DNA of 64,000 nucleotides, taken from assembly GCF_017348915.1 (NCBI RefSeq), contig NZ_CP071383.1:2480001-2544000 (forward strand), given 5' to 3'. Under the pieces are notes generated by a model, which was not told the DNA's origin, did not search any database, and saw nothing but the letters and a program-made list of their open reading frames with translations. This document shows, one piece after another, positions 9,027 to 21,541 of the stretch; position 1 is the first letter of the stretch, and each line of letters opens with the position of its first letter. Both the position numbers and the translations under genes were made by a program. The stretch is from Leclercia pneumoniae. GTDB lineage: Bacteria; Pseudomonadota; Gammaproteobacteria; Enterobacterales; Enterobacteriaceae.

Positions 9027-9836
9027 TTAATGCAGTGTAATCGGTTTGTGCGCGATGGAGTTGATCTGCGCGCGAATCATCTCGCTGATCGGATCTTCCG
9101 GGCACTGTTCCACGAAATAGCTCAGATCGTTCAGCGCGACGTGGTCGCACTCCAGTTGAACGTAAATCAGGCCACGATCGCGGATTTCATAAGGGTCTTC
9201 CGGATTGAACTGTAACAGCACTTCACTGGCCCGTAAGGCCAGCTCCATCTGCCGCTCTTCCATCAGTGCGGACTTGAGGGTATCCAGCAATTTGCGGATC
9301 ACCTCGGCGTTGTCGGCTTCGTCCAGATCTTCATTGAACAGCTCAGCCACCGGGCTGATGTTCCCCTTTAACCAGACGTCGAGGGTGTGCTCGTTAAGCG
9401 TCTCGCCGTTAAAGGGATTGATTAACCACATTTCGCCGTCCAGCCACTCGCCGCGCAGGATCATCTGCGTCGGGAAAATGACCGGCACCAGTGGAATATC
9501 CAGACGGTGGGCCACCCAAAGGAAAATGGCCCCCAGCGACACCGCGCTTCCCTGGCGGTGTTTCAGAACCTGGTCCAGCCACAGGGCATCCGACAGACGA
9601 TAAACGCCACGTTTATCGCCGAATCCCCATTCGCCATAGAAAAGCGAAATCAGCTTTTCCAGTTGCCACTCCTGTGGACGTGCTTCGCTAATTTCTTCAC
9701 GCGCCAGGCTGGCGAGATGTTCCAGTTCATCGTAGACATACTGCGCGTTGAAATCATCGCGGATTATCTCGGATATCTGGACCATTCCATCGCACAACGG
9801 CACTTTGTTAAATTCGAAATCGGCTAAGGACTTCAT
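9027..9836 (-). CDS. sirB1: SirB1 family protein (transglutaminase-like plus TPR)
   Basis: A 269-residue cytoplasmic protein. The first half is a transglutaminase-like domain (SirB1_N; Q-G-S-A-V-S-L-G-A-I-F-L-W-V-A is the conserved block), the second half tetratricopeptide-like helices. Its biochemical role is not established. It lies two bases after sirB2 in the conserved order and 36 bp before kdsA. Confidence 0.92.
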   Translation of the reverse strand: MKSLADFEFNKVPLCDGMVQISEIIRDDFNAQYVYDELEHLASLAREEISEARPQEWQLEKLISLFYGEWGFGDKRGVYRLSDALWLDQVLKHRQGSAVSLGAIFLWVAHRLDIPLVPVIFPTQMILRGEWLDGEMWLINPFNGETLNEHTLDVWLKGNISPVAELFNEDLDEADNAEVIRKLLDTLKSALMEERQMELALRASEVLLQFNPEDPYEIRDRGLIYVQLECDHVALNDLSYFVEQCPEDPISEMIRAQINSIAHKPITLH

Positions 9837-9838
9837 AC

Positions 9839-10228
9839 TTACCCCAGTAACGGTATTCTTGTGGTGGCGAGTTTAATGATGATGTACAGCACCACCAGCC
9901 CCAGCAAAAAGGCGATAAACCCCGCCTGCTGGCTGCGCGGACGACGTCGCCCCAGCGCAATAAAACCCAAAACGATGTAGATGATAACGCCAAACAGCTT
10001 CTCAGTCAGCCATCCCCCTTCTTGCGTAAAGGGCAGATAGCCCGTTTTCCACATTAAACCGACCCCGGAAAGAAACAGGACGGTATCAACGCAGTGCGGC
10101 GCAACGCGTACCCAGCGGGCGTTTATCAGCGCATTATTGCTGTAACGCCACCAGTACCGCAGGATGAAAAAAGTGATGGTGAGTACCACGGCAGAAATAT
10201 GCAGGGTGATTAACAGACTGAAACTCAT
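9839..10228 (-). CDS. sirB2: SirB2 family inner-membrane protein
   Basis: A 129-residue protein with four predicted membrane segments, matching the SirB family (L-H-I-S-A-V-V-L-T-I-T-F-F-I-L-R-Y-W-W). Function unknown. Its start overlaps the prmC stop by four bases, indicating translational coupling. Confidence 0.9.
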   Translation of the reverse strand: MSFSLLITLHISAVVLTITFFILRYWWRYSNNALINARWVRVAPHCVDTVLFLSGVGLMWKTGYLPFTQEGGWLTEKLFGVIIYIVLGFIALGRRRPRSQQAGFIAFLLGLVVLYIIIKLATTRIPLLG

Positions 10229-11055
10229 GCCCGTTTTCCCAGCGTCAGGCGTTCATTGCCGCCGTAGTCAAGACAGGTTTCCACCGAGGTATAGCCTGCC
10301 GCACAAAAAAGTTCGCGTACCGCTTCGCCCTGCGTCCAGCCGTGCTCCAGTAACAGCCAGCCGTCTGGCTGCAAGTGGTGACGCGCTCTGGTAATGATGT
10401 GGTCAAGATCGGCCAGCCCCGCATTGGCCGCCACCAGTGCGGTCAGCGGCTCAAAGCGCACATCGCCCTGCGACAGATGCGGGTCGAGCTCATCGATATA
10501 GGGCGGATTGCTGACGATCATTGAGAATGTCTGGTTGCCCAGCGCACTGAACCAGCTACTGCAAAGGACGGTGACGTTGCTTAAGGCGTGGCGGGCCACA
10601 TTGCGTTGCGCCAGCGCCACCGCATCGGGCATCAGGTCGACGGCGGTGATAGCGCAATCGGGTCGCTCGCTGGCCAGGGCCAACGCGATGGCACCGGTAC
10701 CGGTGCCGAGATCGAGAATCTCGCAGGGGGTTGCAGGCAGACGCGCCAGCGCCTGCTCCACCAGACACTCGGTATCCGGACGCGGGATCAGCGTGGCCGC
10801 AGAGACATACAACGGTAGCGACCAGAACTCACGCTCGCCGACCAGATGCGCCACCGGCTCGCCGGTTTTGCGTCGGGACAGCAGTTCATCCAGCTGTGCC
10901 TGCTGTTCAGCCGTCAGTGGCGTTTCACCGAACGCGAGAATATAGGTGCGTGCCTTGCCGGTCACATGCTCCAGCAGGATCTCGGCGTCGCGGCGGGGGC
11001 TTTCGCTCTCCGCCAGCGCTGCAATAGCCTGCTGTAACCAGTGGTGAAAATCCAT
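10225..11055 (-). CDS. prmC: Release factor glutamine methyltransferase
   Basis: A 276-residue SAM-dependent enzyme that methylates the GGQ glutamine of RF1 and RF2. SAM motif I is D-L-G-T-G-T-G-A-I-A-L-A and the catalytic N-P-P-Y is present near residue 183. It starts on the last base of the prfA stop, linking the modifier to its substrate gene, as in other enterobacteria. Older name hemK. Confidence 0.97.
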   Translation of the reverse strand: MDFHHWLQQAIAALAESESPRRDAEILLEHVTGKARTYILAFGETPLTAEQQAQLDELLSRRKTGEPVAHLVGEREFWSLPLYVSAATLIPRPDTECLVEQALARLPATPCEILDLGTGTGAIALALASERPDCAITAVDLMPDAVALAQRNVARHALSNVTVLCSSWFSALGNQTFSMIVSNPPYIDELDPHLSQGDVRFEPLTALVAANAGLADLDHIITRARHHLQPDGWLLLEHGWTQGEAVRELFCAAGYTSVETCLDYGGNERLTLGKRA

Positions 11056-12137
11056 TAATCCTGCTCTGCCAACGCCGCCAGCTGATCGGCCTGGTACTCC
11101 TGCACGATGGGCTCAATCAGGGCGTCGAGCTTGCCTTCCATGGTCTCATCCAGACGGTAGATGGTGAGGTTAATACGGTGGTCAGTCACGCGACCCTGCG
11201 GGAAGTTGTAGGTACGGTTACGATCGCTGCGATCGCCGCTACCCAGCAGGTTACGACGGGTAGAGGCTTCGGCCTGCTGGCGTTTTGCCACCTCAGCCGC
11301 ATGGATACGCGCACCCAGCACCGACAGCGCTTTGGCTTTGTTTTTGTGCTGTGAACGTTCATCCTGACACTCCACCACGATCCCGGTGGGCAGGTGGGTA
11401 ATACGGATTGCGGAATCGGTGGTGTTAACGTGCTGGCCACCCGCGCCGGAGGAGCGGAAGGTATCGATACGCAGATCGGCCGGGTTGATGTCCGGCAGTT
11501 CCGCTTCAGGCAGTTCCGGCATCACCGCCACGGTGCAGGCGGAGGTATGGATACGGCCCTGAGATTCAGTCGCCGGCACGCGCTGCACGCGATGGCCGCC
11601 AGATTCAAACTTCAGACGGCCATAGGCACCGTCGCCGCTGATCTTGGCGATCACCTCTTTATAGCCACCATGTTCGCCCTCGCTGGCGCTCATGATCTCC
11701 ACGCGCCAGCGACGGGACTCCGCATAACGGCTGTACATCCGGAACAGGTCGCCGGCAAAAAGCGCCGCTTCATCACCGCCGGTTCCGGCGCGCACTTCCA
11801 CAAACGCATTGCGTTCGTCGTCCGGATCTTTTGGCAGCAACAGCACCTGCAGCTCTTGTTCCATCTCTTCGGAACGGGCCCTGGCCTCCTGCAGCTCTTC
11901 CTGCGCCATTTCACGCATTTCCGGATCGTCGAGCATCATCTGCGCCGTTTCAATATCTTCCTGAACCTGCTGCCAGGCGGTAAAGCAACGCGCAACATCG
12001 CTCAGCTGCGCATATTCACGCGACAGAGCGCGAAAACGCTCCTGATCGGCAATGGTCGCGGCATCGCCGAGCAGAGCCTGAACTTCTTCATGACGCTCGT
12101 GCAGAGCTTCCAGTTTGGCGACGATAGAGGGCTTCAT
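11055..12137 (-). CDS. prfA: Peptide chain release factor 1
   Basis: A 360-residue class I release factor reading UAA and UAG. The P-A-T recognition tripeptide ([10 protein letters not shown]) and the catalytic G-G-Q ([10 protein letters not shown]) are both intact. It lies 42 bp after hemA in the same direction. Confidence 0.98.
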   Translation of the reverse strand: MKPSIVAKLEALHERHEEVQALLGDAATIADQERFRALSREYAQLSDVARCFTAWQQVQEDIETAQMMLDDPEMREMAQEELQEARARSEEMEQELQVLLLPKDPDDERNAFVEVRAGTGGDEAALFAGDLFRMYSRYAESRRWRVEIMSASEGEHGGYKEVIAKISGDGAYGRLKFESGGHRVQRVPATESQGRIHTSACTVAVMPELPEAELPDINPADLRIDTFRSSGAGGQHVNTTDSAIRITHLPTGIVVECQDERSQHKNKAKALSVLGARIHAAEVAKRQQAEASTRRNLLGSGDRSDRNRTYNFPQGRVTDHRINLTIYRLDETMEGKLDALIEPIVQEYQADQLAALAEQD

Positions 12138-12179
12138 AGGCGTAAGTGCACCTTGTAATAAAATTGGGGGTAGAGGGCG

Positions 12180-13436
12180 CTATTCCAGCCCGAGGCTGTC
12201 GCGCAGAATATTCAGGCGTTCGTCATCCCCGTCACGGGCGGCCTGTTGAAGTGATTTGGTTGGTGCATGGATAAGACGATTCGTCAGTTTCCACGCCAGA
12301 TCCTGCATGATGACCTGCGGATCGCCGCCCTGTTCGAGGGCTGCCATCGCTTTTGCCGTCAGTTCATTGCGAACCTGTTCAGCCTGGCCACGGTATTCAC
12401 GGATAGTCTGGCTGGCGCTTTGTGCTCGCAGCCAGGCCATAAATTCGCTGGTTTCTTGCTCGACGATAGTCTCTGCCTGCACCGCCGCCGCCTTACGCTG
12501 GGCAAGGTTGTGCGAAATGATGCTCTGCAGATCGTCCACGCTGTATAAATACGCGTTAGCCAGCTTGCCTACTTCCGGTTCGACATCGCGCGGGACGGCG
12601 ATGTCCACCAGCAGCATCGGCTGATTACGACGCGATTTTAGGGCGCGCTCCACCATGCCTTTGCCAATAATGGGCAGCGGGCTGGCGGTAGAGCTGATAA
12701 TAATATCCGCCTCCTGCAGGCGCGCGTCGATATCGCTCAACGAGACCACTTCGGCCCCGACCTCCTCTGCCAGCGCTTGCGCACGTTCGCGGGTGCGGTT
12801 GGCGATGATCATCTTTTTGACTTTGTGTTCGCGCAGGTGACGGGCGACCAGTTCAATGGTCTCCCCTGCGCCAACCAGTAAAACGGTGACCGTGGAGAGC
12901 GATTCAAAGATTTGACGCGCCAGAGTACAGGCAGCAAAAGCAACAGATACCGCACTGGCACCAATGTCGGTTTCGGTTCGCACTCGTTTGGCGACAGAGA
13001 ATGATTTCTGGAACATGCGCTCCAGTTCGCTGGCCTTCAGATGCCCCTTCTGGGAGTCCGCAAAGGCTTTTTTAACCTGGCCGAGGATCTGCGGCTCGCC
13101 AAGCACCAGCGAATCCAGGCCGCTGGCGACGCGCATTAAATGGCTGACCGCGTCGTTGTCGTGGTGCCAGTAAAGGCTATTTCGCAGCTCATCTTCGTTC
13201 AGATTATGGTATTCACATAGCCAGCGAATGAGCGCTTCGTGCAGGTTATCCTGCTCCTCTACGCTCAGGTACAGCTCGGTACGGTTGCACGTCGACAGCA
13301 CCACGCCGCCCTGCACCATCGGTTGGGCAAGGAGACTCTCCAGCGCTTGGTCGAGATTATCCGGCGAAAACGTAACGCGTTCTCGCAGTGAAACCGGGGC
13401 TGTTTTGTGGTTAATACCGAGTGCTAAAAGGGTCAT
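12180..13436 (-). CDS. hemA: Glutamyl-tRNA reductase
   Basis: A 418-residue enzyme for the first committed step of C5 haem synthesis, reducing glutamyl-tRNA to glutamate-1-semialdehyde. The catalytic cysteine is in [10 protein letters not shown] and the NADPH site in V-L-L-V-G-A-G-E-T. The start [10 protein letters not shown] at 13436 gives the E. coli length; an open extension to 13484 is not supported. The N-terminal region is also the target of haem-dependent turnover in enterics. Divergent from lolB over a 200-bp promoter region. Confidence 0.97.
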   Translation of the reverse strand: MTLLALGINHKTAPVSLRERVTFSPDNLDQALESLLAQPMVQGGVVLSTCNRTELYLSVEEQDNLHEALIRWLCEYHNLNEDELRNSLYWHHDNDAVSHLMRVASGLDSLVLGEPQILGQVKKAFADSQKGHLKASELERMFQKSFSVAKRVRTETDIGASAVSVAFAACTLARQIFESLSTVTVLLVGAGETIELVARHLREHKVKKMIIANRTRERAQALAEEVGAEVVSLSDIDARLQEADIIISSTASPLPIIGKGMVERALKSRRNQPMLLVDIAVPRDVEPEVGKLANAYLYSVDDLQSIISHNLAQRKAAAVQAETIVEQETSEFMAWLRAQSASQTIREYRGQAEQVRNELTAKAMAALEQGGDPQVIMQDLAWKLTNRLIHAPTKSLQQAARDGDDERLNILRDSLGLE

Positions 13437-13636
13437 GTGAGCGGGAGTAGTACCAGCGTTAATAAGGTTAGCAGGTCGCATCATACAGGATGCGCGAGAT
13501 CAATAAAAGAGACAGCCCCCTTTCGGAGTAATAGCTTAGATCGCGCTTTGAGATAATTTGAACGTAGACGCTACCACGACGGGACGCTAGCATTAACAGT
13601 TATAACTGCCACGTATCTCAAGGATTTGTCATCATT

Positions 13637-14248
13637 ATGACCAGAATGATTCGCCTGCTGCCCCTGGCCGCGCTGGTGCTTACTGCATGTTCGATTACTC
13701 CGCCAAAAGGGCCGGGTAAAAGCCCTGATTCGCCTCAGTGGCGCCAGCATCAGCAAGAGGTGCGTTCGTTAAACCAATACCAGACCCGTGGCGCCTTCGC
13801 CTACCTGTCCGATCAGCAGAAAGTCTACGCCCGCTTCTTCTGGCAACAGACCGGCCAGGATCGCTATCGTCTGCTGCTGCTGAACCCGCTGGGCAGCACC
13901 GAAATGGAGCTGCTGGCCCAGCCCGGTACCGTGCAGATCACCGACAATAAAGGGCAGAAATATAGCGGAACGGACGCGGAAGAGATGATTGGTAAGCTGA
14001 CCGGCATGCCGATCCCCATCAGCAGCCTGCGTCAGTGGATCCTGGGTCTGCCGGGCGATGCCACCGATTACAAACTCGACGACCAGTATCGCCTGAGCCA
14101 GGTAAATTACAGCCAGAATGGTAAAAACTGGAAAGTGGTTTACGGCGGCTATGACAGCAGCGGTAAAACGGCGCTACCCTCCAGCCTGGAGTTGACCGAG
14201 GGCAGCCAGCGTATCAAGCTGAAAATGGATAACTGGATTGTCAAATGA
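13637..14248 (+). CDS. lolB: Outer-membrane lipoprotein receptor LolB
   Basis: A 203-residue lipoprotein with signal peptide and lipobox L-T-A-C (mature Cys near residue 18). It accepts lipoproteins from LolA and inserts them into the outer membrane. The sequence matches E. coli LolB along its length, including K-M-D-N-W-I-V-K at the end. Its stop overlaps the ispE start. Confidence 0.97.
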   Translation: MTRMIRLLPLAALVLTACSITPPKGPGKSPDSPQWRQHQQEVRSLNQYQTRGAFAYLSDQQKVYARFFWQQTGQDRYRLLLLNPLGSTEMELLAQPGTVQITDNKGQKYSGTDAEEMIGKLTGMPIPISSLRQWILGLPGDATDYKLDDQYRLSQVNYSQNGKNWKVVYGGYDSSGKTALPSSLELTEGSQRIKLKMDNWIVK

Positions 14249-15114
14249 TGACCCACTGGCCCTCTCCTGCAAAACTGAACCTGTTTTTATACATTACAGG
14301 ACAGCGTGCCGATGGTTATCACACGCTTCAGACGTTATTCCAGTTTGTTGATTATGGCGACACGCTCTCCGTTGCGTTGCGCCAGGATGGGCAACTCAAC
14401 CTGCTGACCCCTGTTGAAGGGGTGGAAAACGAAGACAACCTGATTGTGCGTGCGGCGCGCCTGCTGATGAACGCGGCGCAGCAGTCCGGTCGCCTGCCCG
14501 CCGGCAGCGGCGCGGATATTCGCGTTGAGAAGCGTCTGCCGATGGGCGGTGGACTAGGCGGCGGGTCGTCTAACGCCGCCACGGTGCTGGTGGTATTGAA
14601 TCATCTTTGGGGCTGCGGGCTCTCTGACGATGAACTGGCCGAACTGGGCCTGACTCTTGGTGCCGATGTACCGGTCTTCGTGCGGGGTCACGCGGCCTTT
14701 GCCGAAGGGGTGGGAGAAGTGCTCACGCCGGTGAATCCGCCGGAAAAGTGGTACCTGGTGGCCCACCCCGGCGTCAGCATTCCGACGCCGGTCATTTTCA
14801 AGGATCCGGGGCTAACACGTAATACGCCGGTGCGGTCAATAGAAACGTTATTAAATTGTGAATTCGGCAATGATTGCGAGGATATCGCAAGAAAACGTTT
14901 TCGCGAGGTTGATGCGGCGCTTTCCTGGCTGTTAGAATACGCGCCGTCGCGCCTGACTGGCACAGGAGCCTGTGTCTTTGCTGAATTTGACACAGAGACT
15001 GCTGCACGTCAGGTGCTCGAGCTGGCCCCGGAATGGCTGCACGGTTTTGTGGCGCGAGGTGTGAACATCTCCCCGCTACGACAGGCCATTCTGGCGCAAC
15101 CTGAGTTTCGGTGA
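14245..15114 (+). CDS. ispE: 4-diphosphocytidyl-2-C-methyl-D-erythritol kinase
   Basis: A 289-residue GHMP kinase in the MEP isoprenoid pathway. The ATP loop is [14 protein letters not shown]. The ATG at 14245 overlaps the lolB stop and gives the same N-terminal spacing as E. coli IspE; a second ATG three bases on is possible. Confidence 0.96.
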   Translation: MMTHWPSPAKLNLFLYITGQRADGYHTLQTLFQFVDYGDTLSVALRQDGQLNLLTPVEGVENEDNLIVRAARLLMNAAQQSGRLPAGSGADIRVEKRLPMGGGLGGGSSNAATVLVVLNHLWGCGLSDDELAELGLTLGADVPVFVRGHAAFAEGVGEVLTPVNPPEKWYLVAHPGVSIPTPVIFKDPGLTRNTPVRSIETLLNCEFGNDCEDIARKRFREVDAALSWLLEYAPSRLTGTGACVFAEFDTETAARQVLELAPEWLHGFVARGVNISPLRQAILAQPEFR

Positions 15115-15170
15115 CAACGTCACCCTGTTCCAGACGTTGCATCGCGCTCTTTAATACACCGCCTGGATAG

Positions 15171-16187
<1,017 letters not shown>

Positions 16188-16203
16188 TCGGACGCAGCCT
16201 GAA

Positions 16204-16227
16204 AACCCGCTACGGCGGGTTTTTTTG
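16204..16227 (+). terminator. Terminator after prs
   Basis: AACCCGC-TACG-GCGGGTT followed by a T-run, beginning 17 bases after the prs stop. Confidence 0.9.
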
Positions 16228-16283
16228 TCTGTGAGTTTCATTTGTATGATTAATGCCTCCTTCACCTGCCATTGATATGACAG

Positions 16284-17984
16284 ATGATGCGCACACGGAT
16301 GATGATTGTGAAAAACGCTTCCTCTCATGTATTGCCCTTTCGCGCCCTCATCGACGCTTGCTGGAAAGAGAAGTACACCCTGTCGCGCCTGACGCGTGAC
16401 CTGATAGCCGGGATCACCGTCGGCATTATCGCCATCCCGCTGGCGATGGCGCTGGCGATAGGGAGCGGCGTGGCGCCGCAGTATGGCCTCTACACCGCCG
16501 CAGTGGCGGGGATCGTTATCGCCCTGAGCGGCGGATCGCGCTACAGCGTCTCCGGTCCCACCGCCGCCTTTGTCGTGATTCTCTATCCGGTTTCCCAGCA
16601 GTTTGGTCTTGCCGGCCTGCTGGTTGCCACCCTGATGTCAGGCGGATTTCTGATCCTGTTTGGCCTGGCGCGCTTCGGCAGGTTGATTGAGTACATCCCC
16701 CTTCCGGTGACCCTGGGCTTCACCTCCGGGATCGGGATCACTATCGGGACCATGCAGATAAAAGATTTTCTTGGCCTGCAGTTAACGCATGTGCCGGAAC
16801 ATTACTTGCAAAAGGTGGGCGCGCTGGCGATGGCGCTGCCGACGGTCAATCTGGGGGATGCCGCGATTGGCATCGTCACGCTCGGCACCTTAATTCTGTG
16901 GCCACGGTTAGGCATTCGCCTGCCGGGGCATCTTCCGGCGCTACTGCTGGGCTGTGGGGTCATGGGCGTAGTGAACCTGTTGGGTGGGCAGGTGGCCACC
17001 ATCGGTTCGCAGTTCCACTATCTTCTGGCGGATGGCACGCAGGGCAACGGTATTCCGCAGCTGTTACCCCAGTTAGTTCTCCCCTGGGATATGCCGGGTT
17101 CTGATTTCACCCTGAGCTGGGATTCCCTGCAAGCCCTGCTTCCCGCCGCGTTTTCAATGGCGATGCTGGGTGCTATCGAATCACTCCTGTGCGCCGTGGT
17201 GCTGGACGGCATGACGGGCACTAAACACAACGCCAACAGTGAACTGATAGGCCAGGGGCTGGGGAATATCGTTGCGCCGTTCTTTGGCGGGATCACCGCC
17301 ACGGCCGCGATTGCCCGTTCTGCCGCCAACGTACGCGCCGGGGCGACGTCGCCCATCTCCGCGGTGATCCACGCCCTGCTGGTGATCCTCGCCCTGCTGG
17401 TGCTGGCACCGTTACTCTCATGGCTGCCGCTCTCGGCGATGGCTGCCCTGCTGCTGATGGTGGCCTGGAACATGAGCGAGGCGCACAAGGTGGTGAACCT
17501 CCTGCGCCGGGCCCCGAAAGACGACATCATCGTGATGCTCATCTGTATGTCCCTGACCGTCTTGTTCGACATGGTGATAGCGATTAGCGTCGGGATCGTA
17601 CTGGCATCCCTGCTCTTTATGCGCCGCATTGCCCGCATGACGCGACTTGCCCCGGTAAACGTCATTGTGCCCGACGACGTGCTGGTGCTGCGGGTTATCG
17701 GCCCGCTGTTCTTCGCAGCGGCAGAGGGGGTGTTTAATGACCTGGAGGCCCGAATCGTAAATAAACGCGTCGTGGTGCTGGAGTGGGACGCAGTGCTGGT
17801 ACTGGATGCGGGCGGTCTGGACGCCTTCCAGCGCGTTGTGCAACGTCTGCCGGAAGGCTGTGAATTACGGATCTGTAACCTGGAGTTCCAGCCGCTGCGC
17901 AGTATGGCGCGTGCGGGGATCCAGCCAGTTGCTGGCCGCTTGTCATTCTATCCGACCCGCGACGCAGCGTTAGAAACGTTATGA
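16284..17984 (+). CDS. dauA: C4-dicarboxylic acid transporter DauA (SulP family)
   Basis: An inner-membrane SulP/SLC26 transporter with about 12-14 membrane segments and a C-terminal STAS domain (from about residue 450). E. coli DauA (YchM) takes up succinate aerobically at acidic pH. The sequence follows E. coli closely ([17 protein letters not shown]). The exact start is uncertain: ATG codons at 16284, 16287, 16299 and 16302 and a GTG at 16308 are in frame, and none has a clear ribosome site. The last six bases overlap the convergent merR-type gene. Confidence 0.95.
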   Translation: MMRTRMMIVKNASSHVLPFRALIDACWKEKYTLSRLTRDLIAGITVGIIAIPLAMALAIGSGVAPQYGLYTAAVAGIVIALSGGSRYSVSGPTAAFVVILYPVSQQFGLAGLLVATLMSGGFLILFGLARFGRLIEYIPLPVTLGFTSGIGITIGTMQIKDFLGLQLTHVPEHYLQKVGALAMALPTVNLGDAAIGIVTLGTLILWPRLGIRLPGHLPALLLGCGVMGVVNLLGGQVATIGSQFHYLLADGTQGNGIPQLLPQLVLPWDMPGSDFTLSWDSLQALLPAAFSMAMLGAIESLLCAVVLDGMTGTKHNANSELIGQGLGNIVAPFFGGITATAAIARSAANVRAGATSPISAVIHALLVILALLVLAPLLSWLPLSAMAALLLMVAWNMSEAHKVVNLLRRAPKDDIIVMLICMSLTVLFDMVIAISVGIVLASLLFMRRIARMTRLAPVNVIVPDDVLVLRVIGPLFFAAAEGVFNDLEARIVNKRVVVLEWDAVLVLDAGGLDAFQRVVQRLPEGCELRICNLEFQPLRSMARAGIQPVAGRLSFYPTRDAALETL

Positions 17985-19013
17985 ATAGCGGCGCTGCATC
18001 ATGATGCCAATCGCCTGTTGTAGCCAGCCAAGCACTTCAGGCGTCATCCAGGTCCCTTTCATCAGATGGGGCTCCTGCTCCATCGCCTGGCGAAATTTCT
18101 GCTGCGTCACCGGGTCGGTTCCTGCATAGGACTGAAACAGTTCGAGCCACGTTTGCGCCAGAGCCTGCGCCTGCGGGCTCGCGGCTGACAGCCCTTCCCG
18201 ACAGGCCTGGTGCAGTTTAGCCACCAGCGAGGGCCACTCCATCATCCGATCAAAGTAGTGGGCGCGGGTAAAGGCCATCTCCTGCGGGGTGAGATAGCGC
18301 TGCCAGATGGCGAGCTTGCTCTCGGCAAAGGCCCGGGTGATAAAATCGAGGATATTGGCGTTGATACCGGTCTGTTCGCGCATCTGCGGCTCCACGCTGT
18401 GCATCTCGTTCAGCCGGGTCAGAAACTCGGGCTTGCCGGCGGTATCTTGTTCCAGCTGCGTCATCCAGCGGGTGGCTAACGCTGTCGCGCGCGGATCATC
18501 TACCCTAACGTTCTCTTCCAGCAACGCCTGCGCCTCGGCAACCAGCCCGCTCCAGGTAGCGGCCAGCGCCTCTCCCTGTACGGCAAACGGCAACTGCTGT
18601 AACTCTTCTTTGCTAAACCAGCGATCGTACATATTCATTAACTCCAGCGTATGTAGCCAGGACTCCAGATCGGGCTCGCCGCCGGCGGCCAGTTTGCAGC
18701 GCAGGCCAGCCAGCTGCTCTCGCAGGGTATGAATGCTGCGTAGTTGCTTATCCAGCAAGGCAATTTGCCCATCAAGCAGTGCAGCCATAGAGTGCGTATC
18801 CCGATCGAGGCAATCCTTTATCTCAGCAAGCTCCAGCCCGGCTTTAGCCAGCACCTGAATACGGTGCAGGCGCTGAACATCCGCCAGGTTATAGAGTCGG
18901 TAGCCTGCCGCACTTCTGGCGGAGGGGAGCAGTAAGCCTGTTTGTTCATAGTGGTGAAGTGTCCGGACGGTAATCCCCGCTCGCGTTGCCAACTGCCCAA
19001 CCTGAATTAACAT
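17979..19013 (-). CDS. MerR-family regulator with TipAS-like effector domain
   Basis: A 344-residue regulator. Residues 1-70 are a MerR winged helix ([22 protein letters not shown]), followed by a coiled coil that dimerises the protein. The rest is helical and ends in a block resembling the TipAS antibiotic-recognition fold. Such regulators often respond to drugs, but no efflux gene sits beside it, so its target is unknown. It is absent from this position in E. coli. Convergent with dauA, overlapping by six bases. Confidence 0.8.
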   Translation of the reverse strand: MLIQVGQLATRAGITVRTLHHYEQTGLLLPSARSAAGYRLYNLADVQRLHRIQVLAKAGLELAEIKDCLDRDTHSMAALLDGQIALLDKQLRSIHTLREQLAGLRCKLAAGGEPDLESWLHTLELMNMYDRWFSKEELQQLPFAVQGEALAATWSGLVAEAQALLEENVRVDDPRATALATRWMTQLEQDTAGKPEFLTRLNEMHSVEPQMREQTGINANILDFITRAFAESKLAIWQRYLTPQEMAFTRAHYFDRMMEWPSLVAKLHQACREGLSAASPQAQALAQTWLELFQSYAGTDPVTQQKFRQAMEQEPHLMKGTWMTPEVLGWLQQAIGIMMQRRYS

Positions 19014-19084
19014 TGCTGCTCCTTTTTTCGCGCCATCGATGACACTGTGGATCCTGACGTTACGTGAGGGTCAAGGCAAGGGGC

Positions 19085-19112
19085 AAAAAAAAACGGCTCC
19101 CGCAGGAACCGT
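19085..19112 (-). terminator. Terminator after ychH
   Basis: On the minus strand ACGGTTCC-TGC-GGGAGCCGT is followed by nine T. It ends the ychH transcript before the MerR-type gene. Confidence 0.85.
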
Positions 19113-19129
19113 CTTGATGGCATCCCAGA

Positions 19130-19405
19130 TTAACTGGGCTTATGTTGATCGCGGCGACAACGTTTGTCGTAGTGGCGTACCCACCAGTATTTGTCGCAGA
19201 CTTGCTCATGGCCGCTGACGCGGGCTCCTGCGAGCCAGAGAACGGCGCCCAGGAAGATGCTCAGTATCGCGCCATGCGCAAAGTATTGTGGCAGGTTAAA
19301 TTGCGGAAGCTGGTTTAAAATAGAGTAACCGACGCCCCCTACCATGACGATCAATCCCAACCCCATGAGCACGTTACCGAGTAACGAAGCGTTTCTGCGT
19401 TTCAT
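19130..19405 (-). CDS. ychH: Stress-induced inner-membrane protein YchH
   Basis: A 91-residue protein with two membrane segments (about residues 10-30 and 43-62), matching E. coli YchH (MKRRNASLLGNVLMGLGLIV). In E. coli it is CRP-dependent and linked to stress and biofilm; the molecular role is unknown. Divergent from pth. Confidence 0.92.
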   Translation of the reverse strand: MKRRNASLLGNVLMGLGLIVMVGGVGYSILNQLPQFNLPQYFAHGAILSIFLGAVLWLAGARVSGHEQVCDKYWWVRHYDKRCRRDQHKPS

Positions 19406-19489
19406 GTGTCACCTCCGGAACTTTGGGTTGCAGGGTTAACTATCCCTAATCCTGATGTGCAAAGTATAGACAGCCCCCCTTTTATTGAT

Positions 19490-19505
19490 TGCGGGAGCGA
19501 TCACA
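19490..19505. promoter_or_regulatory. Possible CRP site upstream of ychH
   Basis: TGCGG-GAGCGA-TCACA has a perfect right half and a degraded left half of TGTGA-N6-TCACA, about 85-100 bp before the ychH start. E. coli ychH is known to be CRP controlled. Confidence 0.4.
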
Positions 19506-19678
19506 TTTATGCACTTTGAGTCAACAAAACTTTACAAATAACCTATTGAGCTACTTGAAAATCTAATGATTCAGCGGAGCAATTATTCCATTCCCAAACA
19601 TCGGGCGGCAGAATTTTGTCAAGCGGCGCGGCAGACAGTACACTACGCGCCAGACTTAGAACCCTCAGGAAGTTAAAC

Positions 19679-20263
19679 GTGACGATTAAATTGATTGTCG
19701 GCCTGGCCAACCCTGGCGCGGAATATGCGGCAACCCGCCACAATGCGGGCGCATGGTATGTCGACCTGCTGGCTGAGCGGTTACGTGCCCCCCTGCGCGA
19801 AGAGCCAAAATTCTTCGGCTATACCTCCCGCATTAACCTTGCCGGCGCAGATGTGCGTCTGCTGGTGCCGACCACCTTTATGAATTTAAGCGGCAAAGCC
19901 GTGGCGGCGATGGCCACCTTTTATCGCATCAACCCGGACGAAATCCTGGTGGCGCATGATGAGCTCGACCTGCCGCCCGGCGTGGCGAAGTTTAAACTCG
20001 GTGGCGGCCACGGTGGCCATAACGGCTTAAAAGACATTATTAGCAAACTGGGCAATAACCCGAATTTCCACCGTTTGCGCGTCGGGATAGGCCATCCGGG
20101 CGATAAAAACAAAGTTGTAGGCTTTGTGTTAGGTAAACCTCCCGCCTCCGAGCAGAAATTGATCGACGACGCGGTTGACGAAGCGGTGCGTTGTACGGAG
20201 ATCTGGATTAAAGAGGGCTTAACCAAAGCCACTAATCGTCTGCACGCTTTCAAAGCGCAATAA
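19679..20263 (+). CDS. pth: Peptidyl-tRNA hydrolase
   Basis: A 194-residue cytosolic esterase that recycles peptidyl-tRNA. The catalytic histidine region T-R-H-N-A-G and the tRNA-contact N-L-S-G-K are present. The GTG at 19679 (V-T-I-K-L-I-V-G) has AGGA upstream and gives the E. coli length; upstream in-frame extension is not used. Confidence 0.96.
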   Translation: MTIKLIVGLANPGAEYAATRHNAGAWYVDLLAERLRAPLREEPKFFGYTSRINLAGADVRLLVPTTFMNLSGKAVAAMATFYRINPDEILVAHDELDLPPGVAKFKLGGGHGGHNGLKDIISKLGNNPNFHRLRVGIGHPGDKNKVVGFVLGKPPASEQKLIDDAVDEAVRCTEIWIKEGLTKATNRLHAFKAQ

Positions 20264-20389
20264 GCGGCGTCACGCCCCTTTTTTGCCCCGCGCGCTGCGG
20301 GTTACGTGTATAATAGGCGTAGTTATTTACTTTTCTTCGACTCGTTATGCTTAACGTGTTGAATATCAAGATATTAAGGTGATTCAGAA

Positions 20390-21484
20390 ATGGGATTCAA
20401 ATGCGGTATCGTTGGTCTGCCTAACGTTGGCAAATCCACCCTGTTCAATGCGCTCACGAAAGCGGGTATCGAAGCGGCTAACTTCCCGTTCTGTACCATT
20501 GAGCCAAACACCGGTGTCGTGCCGATGCCTGACTCACGCCTGGATCAGCTGGCAGAAATTGTTAAGCCACAGCGTATTCTGCCGACGACGATGGAGTTCG
20601 TGGATATCGCGGGGCTGGTAAAAGGGGCTTCTAAAGGTGAAGGTCTGGGCAACCAGTTCCTGACTAACATCCGTGAGACCGAAGCGATTGGCCACGTTGT
20701 GCGTTGCTTTGAGAACGACAACATTATCCACGTGAACAACAAAGTGGATCCGGCTGATGATATCGATGTGATCAACACCGAGCTGGCGCTGGCGGATCTG
20801 GATACCTGTGAACGTGCGCTGCAGCGCGTGCAGAAGAAAGCCAAAGGCGGCGACAAAGACGCGAAAGCGGAACAGGCTGCGCTGGAAAAATGTCTGCCAC
20901 AGCTGGAAAACGCCGGCATGCTGCGTGCGCTGAAAAACTTGACCGACGAAGACAAAGCGGCGATCAAATACCTGAGCTTCCTGACTCTGAAGCCAACCAT
21001 GTATATCGCAAACGTCAATGAAGACGGTTTCGAGAACAACCCTTACCTGGATAAAGTACGCGAAATCGCCGCTGCGGAAGGCTCCGTTGTGGTGGCGGTC
21101 TGTGCGGCTGTTGAATCCGACATCGCTGAGCTGGACGACGCCGACCGTGAAGAGTTTATGGCCGAGCTGGGTCTGGAAGAGCCGGGTCTGAACCGCGTGA
21201 TCCGCGCGGGCTACCAGCTGCTGAACCTGCAAACGTACTTCACCGCTGGCGTGAAAGAAGTGCGCGCATGGACCATCCCGGTAGGCGCAACGGCTCCGCA
21301 GGCGGCAGGTAAAATCCATACCGACTTCGAGAAAGGCTTTATCCGTGCACAGACCATCGCCTTCGACGACTTCATCACTTATAAGGGTGAGCAAGGGGCG
21401 AAAGAGGCCGGTAAGATGCGTGCAGAAGGGAAAGATTACGTAGTGAAAGATGGCGACGTGATGAACTTCCTGTTCAACGTCTAA
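20390..21484 (+). CDS. ychF: Redox-regulated ATPase YchF (OBG family)
   Basis: A 364-residue P-loop protein of the Obg/OLA1 group that prefers ATP over GTP. G1 is G-L-P-N-V-G-K-S, the G4 motif is N-V-N-E-D, which explains the ATP preference, and a TGS domain ends the protein. It follows pth by 126 bp. A TATAAT at 20309-20314 may add its own promoter. Confidence 0.96.
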   Translation: MGFKCGIVGLPNVGKSTLFNALTKAGIEAANFPFCTIEPNTGVVPMPDSRLDQLAEIVKPQRILPTTMEFVDIAGLVKGASKGEGLGNQFLTNIRETEAIGHVVRCFENDNIIHVNNKVDPADDIDVINTELALADLDTCERALQRVQKKAKGGDKDAKAEQAALEKCLPQLENAGMLRALKNLTDEDKAAIKYLSFLTLKPTMYIANVNEDGFENNPYLDKVREIAAAEGSVVVAVCAAVESDIAELDDADREEFMAELGLEEPGLNRVIRAGYQLLNLQTYFTAGVKEVRAWTIPVGATAPQAAGKIHTDFEKGFIRAQTIAFDDFITYKGEQGAKEAGKMRAEGKDYVVKDGDVMNFLFNV

Positions 21485-21503
21485 TTCTCCCCTGCCCAAA
21501 CAA

Positions 21504-21534
21504 AAATCCACGCCCCGGCGTGGATTTTTTTTTA
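21504..21534. terminator. Bidirectional terminator between ychF and the TonB receptor gene
   Basis: AAATCCACGCC / GGCGTGGATTT with a tight CCCG turn; T9 on the plus side and A-run on the other. Confidence 0.85.
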
Positions 21535-21541
21535 GCTGTCC

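Noticed and set aside
11394..12158. Plus-strand open frame opposite prfA
   Set aside because: Shadow of prfA with no ribosome site or recognisable domain.
13437..13484. N-terminal extension of HemA
   Set aside because: Open in frame, but the conserved family start M-T-L-L-A-L-G is at 13436 and gives the standard length.
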